From positions 10,163,952-10,227,951 of the forward strand of contig NC_045142.1 in assembly GCF_008831285.2 (NCBI RefSeq): a stretch of 64,000 nt of DNA. The letters run 5' to 3'. The position numbers and the translations under genes were made by a program. This document shows positions 60,784-64,000 of the stretch, piece after piece (position 1 is the stretch's first letter; each line of letters begins with the position of its first letter). The notes under the pieces were generated by a model, which was not told where the DNA came from, did not search any database, and worked only from the letters and a program-made list of their open reading frames with translations. The stretch comes from Nymphaea colorata. Lineage: Eukaryota > Streptophyta > Magnoliopsida > Nymphaeales > Nymphaeaceae.

Positions 60784-60913
60784 GGGACGACGACGTGGCG
60801 CGCTCGTGGCGAGCTCGAGGAATCATGTTGCAGCACGAGGCCGCCCGTTTCGTCCTTCTGTCTTGCGGTTTCCTCTGCCAAGTAGGATACCGGAGCCCGT
60901 CGTGCCCTCTTGA

Positions 60914-60964
60914 CGCCACGTCATTCTCTTGCCACGTAGGATCCTGACGTGGAAGGCCACGTGT
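60914..60964 (-). promoter_or_regulatory. ACGT-element cluster (G-box and ABRE-like)
   Basis: Four ACGT cores lie within about 50 bp: CCACGTCA near 60916, CCACGTAG near 60932, GACGTGG near 60946 and the G-box CACGTG at 60959-60964. They are 130-190 bp upstream of the TATA box. Clusters like this bind bZIP or bHLH factors in light- or ABA-responsive plant promoters. The response here is inferred. Confidence 0.6.
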
Positions 60965-60999
60965 CCAAAGCTCTTAGTTGTCGCGTCCGGATCAGATGG

Positions 61000-61784
61000 A
61001 TCCGGGTCGGAAATCTTCTTTGGTTTGGATAAGGCGTCCTAGTCTTCGACGGCTTTACCTACTTCTACTATTTAAAACCTTTTATTGGCATTTAAGTTAA
61101 TTACGTTTAGTGGTGGATACCGGATCGGCCCTAAATAGGACCGACAGCTCCGAGCCCTAACCGACTTGATAAGTCTCCAACGCCTCCCCGTGCATTCGGA
61201 GGGGCATCAAATGAATCGGGTTTGATTGAGATCCGACCATATGTAACCCGTTTCTACAAAGTGGGAAGTAGGGTGCTGGGGAGGGGTTGAAGATTTTTTT
61301 TTTCTTTTTTTTTAGTTAAAAGTCCATACAATATAAAAAAAATAACACCTATAAAAATCAAACTAAACGCCGATCACCACCCAGCTTCGCCTCTCACAAC
61401 AACAAAGTGAGAAGTTGCGTATGATTATTTGACGCCATTTCAAGTTTTTTCAATAGGTGCATGTGTCATATTACTAGGGCGGAGCTAAAAATTTTTTGTG
61501 GCAAGTACCAAACTATACTTTTAAAATTTTAACAGGGGTTAAAATAAAAGTTTTCAAATTTTTTATGCATATTAAACTATTTCTTTTAGATTTATATATA
61601 AATTTTTAAAATTTGTTAGTTAGCTTAATTCATACTTTCTTTTTTAGGGTTCAAGTATACCCAGTTGTCGAGGTTGGACATGCCATACACGTCGTTCAGT
61701 TTTGAACCGTGTTTGTTACGTCAACCAAGAAAGAAATGTTTTTGAGAGTGACATCTGATTTTTTACATGAGAAAAATGACGACC
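61000..61784. other. intergenic, no gene seen
   Basis: Contains CCGGATCGG/CCGACAGCTCCGAGCC-type words like those in the MITEs of this window and a poly-T/poly-A patch near 61290-61345. No coding signal. Confidence 0.5.
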
Positions 61785-61990
61785 AAGTCTTTTTTCCATT
61801 TCCCGTGGGCGCTATGTTCCTGTGTCTTAAGGCGGTAGGGCGCGGCATCTAAGCTGAATGGTGCACCGTTGCTATCGCTGACACCGACGCAGCTCAGGAC
61901 CCCGGAGGCAGGGGGAATGGGGGGGCCTTCGGGCCTTTTTCGGGCGATGGGATTAATACCCCTTGCTCACCCGGAAGTCTTTTTTCCATT
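61785..61990. mobile_element. GC-rich 174-bp insert between perfect 16-bp direct repeats
   Basis: AAGTCTTTTTTCCATT occurs at 61785-61800 and at 61975-61990. Between them (61801-61974) is a GC-rich block unlike the AT-rich surroundings, with runs such as GGGGGGGCCTTCGGGCC. The repeats look like a target-site duplication. I see no poly-A tail, pol III A/B boxes or coding frame, so the class of the insert is unknown. Confidence 0.6.
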
Positions 61991-62860
61991 ATATAAATCT
62001 TTTTCCATTATATAAACTATGAGAAATGAAAAAAAAAAGTATGAAAATTTTACTTACCAAGTCAGCATCATGAGGGCAGTATTTTTTTTAGAAGGAACGT
62101 TTAGATGACACCTTATTTGTAAAAAAAAAAAAAAAGTCAAGTTAAAGGCAAAATCAGTTTTTCTCCAAAGACACTTGTCACCTAAGCGCCTGGTTTGGTA
62201 GTTGGCCAATATTTGGTTAGATGGATAAGGTGATGAAAATAATAAGAAGATGGTGGTCTAGGATAGTTTGGTGGAAGTTTAATTAAGGTTCAAATTAACC
62301 GGTTATTAACGGATGCTTTGCGGTCAACGCGGTCGGTGAGGTCGCCGGTCAGGAGGAGACAGCGCGTTTCTTCGTTACACGTTCAACGTGGGCCGCGTAC
62401 AGTTAAATAAACTAAGAAAAGCCAGTCCGATATTAACGGGAGAAAAAGAACTTGAAGTTCTCCGGACGTTGACTCCGAGCAGCCGACGAAGAATCTGGTG
62501 AAATAATAATTTAAAGTCAAGGTTGGCCCAAGAAGGCTCTAACACAGGGTCCGCGTGGCTTGTCCGAACCCTAACTAGGTCACACTTGATAAGCGATTCG
62601 ATCTTCTTTCCTTTTATTTTGAAATTTAAAAGTATTTATTTATTTTTCTTTTCTTTTATTTTGAAATTTAAAATTATTTATTTAAAATTATTTGAAGACT
62701 TAGATGAGAAGTGGGACACCCATATACTTGAATTGGTTATTTAATCTGGTTTGTGAATTGAATTGACGATGTTACCGCTTGATTCACCATTCAGTTGTGA
62801 AGTGAAAAAAATTACAAGAATTTATTTCCCTAAAAAATAAATTATTTCCCTGCTTAAAAC
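61991..62860. other. intergenic, no gene seen
   Basis: Short T-rich and A-rich direct repeats (for example the 'TTTTTCCATTATATAAA' pair just after the insert, and a duplicated 'TTTTATTTTGAAATTTAAAA' near 62610-62680). No gene is recognised. Confidence 0.5.
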
Positions 62861-62866
62861 TAAAAG

Positions 62867-63138
62867 ATGTCTCGTTCAGGCAAACTATTGAGGGAAAGGA
62901 AGAGAATGGAAAGGAAAGAGAATGATAATCAATTCTTTTCCCTTCTAATCTCTCCATTTTCGAAGGAATTGGATTTACGTAAAAAACTTATTTCCTTCCT
63001 CTCATTTTCCTTTCCTTTCCCTTGCACAGTTATTAGTTCTTTCTTCCTTTCCCTCCATATTAATTAAGCATTCAAACACAAGAAAGAGCCTTCTTTCCAT
63101 TCCTTTCCCTCCCTCTCCCTCCATCCAAACAGGCTGTT
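62867..63138. repeat. foldback element candidate
   Basis: The left arm is purine-rich ('CAGGCAAACTATTGAGGG', then 'GGAAAGGAAGAGAATGG'). The right arm is its approximate reverse complement ('CCATTCCTTTCCCTCCC', then 'CCATCCAAACAGGCTG'). The central part is short. This is a MITE-like foldback with no clear target duplication. Confidence 0.45.
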
Positions 63139-63139
63139 A

Positions 63140-64000
63140 AGGCGCATGCCATGTTTCACTATAAGAAGAATAAGAAGTCAAAGCTTTATTCATGGCCAAT
63201 GAGAGACAAGCCTTTGTGAAAAGTGGGTAAAATCTAATGTAGAAAACTTTTCCATGTTTGATACTCTTAGTATGAGTTTTATAGTTTATATATGTCCAAG
63301 TGAAAAGATTTTCGGGCCGTCGAAGGTCCAAATGCGAGTAGTGTTTATATGTGAAAATCTCTGAATTATTTTTAACTAGATTGTTGCGTTTGTGTTTTGG
63401 TAGATCCTTAGTTTAAAACTAACTGAGGATCTCAATAATGTGGATTTTAAATCCACTTTATATGTTAAAATCATGAATTTAAGGTTAGGTGGGAGTGTGT
63501 TCTGACCTTAAATTCATGGATATGTGATTTCAGATCGTTGTGGATCTCAAATGGCGAAACAAACAAGTTTTTAGATTGAATTTTTCTACTAATCAGTAAT
63601 TAAGCACAAATTCTTCTTTAAGTATTTTTCTTGTCCCCCATTTCAAGAAGGTGTTTGATGGCATAGATACTGACTTGAGAGTGAACCTTTATTGCTGTTT
63701 CAAACATGAACTTGTATCTTTAAAAGGAGGTGACAATTTCTCCCTCCATGGGAACCTTTTCACCCTCTCTCTCTCTCTCCCATTCAAGCTTCAATTCTTT
63801 TAGGAGCACTCAAGCATATAAACAATCAAATATTTCACAATAATAATATTAAAAAATAAACATCTTTTGTGATTCTGGTGTAGGCAACTGCCCACATCAG
63901 CCCTCATGTGGCCCTGCGCCTGCTCTATGGTTGCACATTATGCCGCCAGCTCTTGTGCATCTTCTCTGCCTTCAAAGGGTTCTTGCAATAGCATCCGACT
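63140..64000. other. intergenic to window end, no gene seen
   Basis: AT-rich DNA with a repeated 'AAATCC/GGATCTCA' set near 63400-63550 and a CT run at about 63767-63780. The last 120 bases are GC-richer and could belong to a feature beyond the window. Confidence 0.45.

Noticed and set aside
60146..60784. 212-codon plus-strand frame opposite the 252-aa gene
   Set aside because: It is antisense to the GC-rich first exon and leader. The minus-strand model has matched splice sites, a TATA box and conserved-looking blocks; this frame has none.

Overview
The window is nuclear DNA from a flowering plant. Three genes with plant-type intron-exon structure can be reconstructed completely and recognised: a mitochondrial CBSX3-type CBS-domain protein, the U6 snRNP protein LSM6, and origin recognition complex subunit 1 (ORC1) in its plant form with a PHD finger and BAH domain. 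The intergenic DNA is AT-rich and full of (TA)n and (CT)n microsatellites, small inverted-repeat transposons and telo-box motifs. The species cannot be fixed from this sequence alone.

Layout. 0-12 kb: a GC-rich candidate first exon on the minus strand (about 0.76-1.17 kb), then intergenic DNA with at least six MITE-like elements and a dispersed AT-rich repeat family. 12.5-15.8 kb (+): CBSX3, six exons including a 5' UTR exon. 17.1-23.2 kb (-): LSM6, three coding exons with a 5.8-kb first intron that holds a MITE inserted in one arm of a local tandem duplication. 23.5-39.2 kb: the most unusual region. It runs, in order, as a decayed copy of the ORC1 3' end, a broken endogenous pararetrovirus (minus strand, about 25.44-29.37 kb), about 8 kb of a roughly 500-bp tandem repeat, and then the genuine ORC1 3' end. 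38.4-54.7 kb (-): ORC1, 16 coding exons encoding 858 aa, all splice phases consistent. 57.56-58.03 kb (+): a single-exon gene for a 154-aa basic/acidic protein of unknown function with a cluster of E2F sites in its promoter. 59.3-60.5 kb (-): a two-exon, 252-aa protein of unknown function with a possible organelle-targeting N-terminus and an ACGT-rich promoter. 61-64 kb: no gene seen, but a small GC-rich insert is bracketed by a perfect 16-bp direct repeat.

How the parts relate. ORC1 and the 154-aa gene lie head to head about 2.9 kb apart, and both carry exact E2F consensus sites near their start codons, so both are likely expressed at G1/S. The virus-plus-satellite block sits between LSM6 and ORC1 and is flanked by two direct copies (about 97% identical where compared by eye) of a 1.7-1.9-kb host segment containing the last two ORC1 exons. 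The copy next to ORC1 is intact. The copy next to LSM6 has lost a splice acceptor and has a frameshift. The simplest reading is that the foreign block entered the ORC1-LSM6 spacer with duplication of host DNA on both sides. All motif assignments are from reading the sequence; no database search was run.
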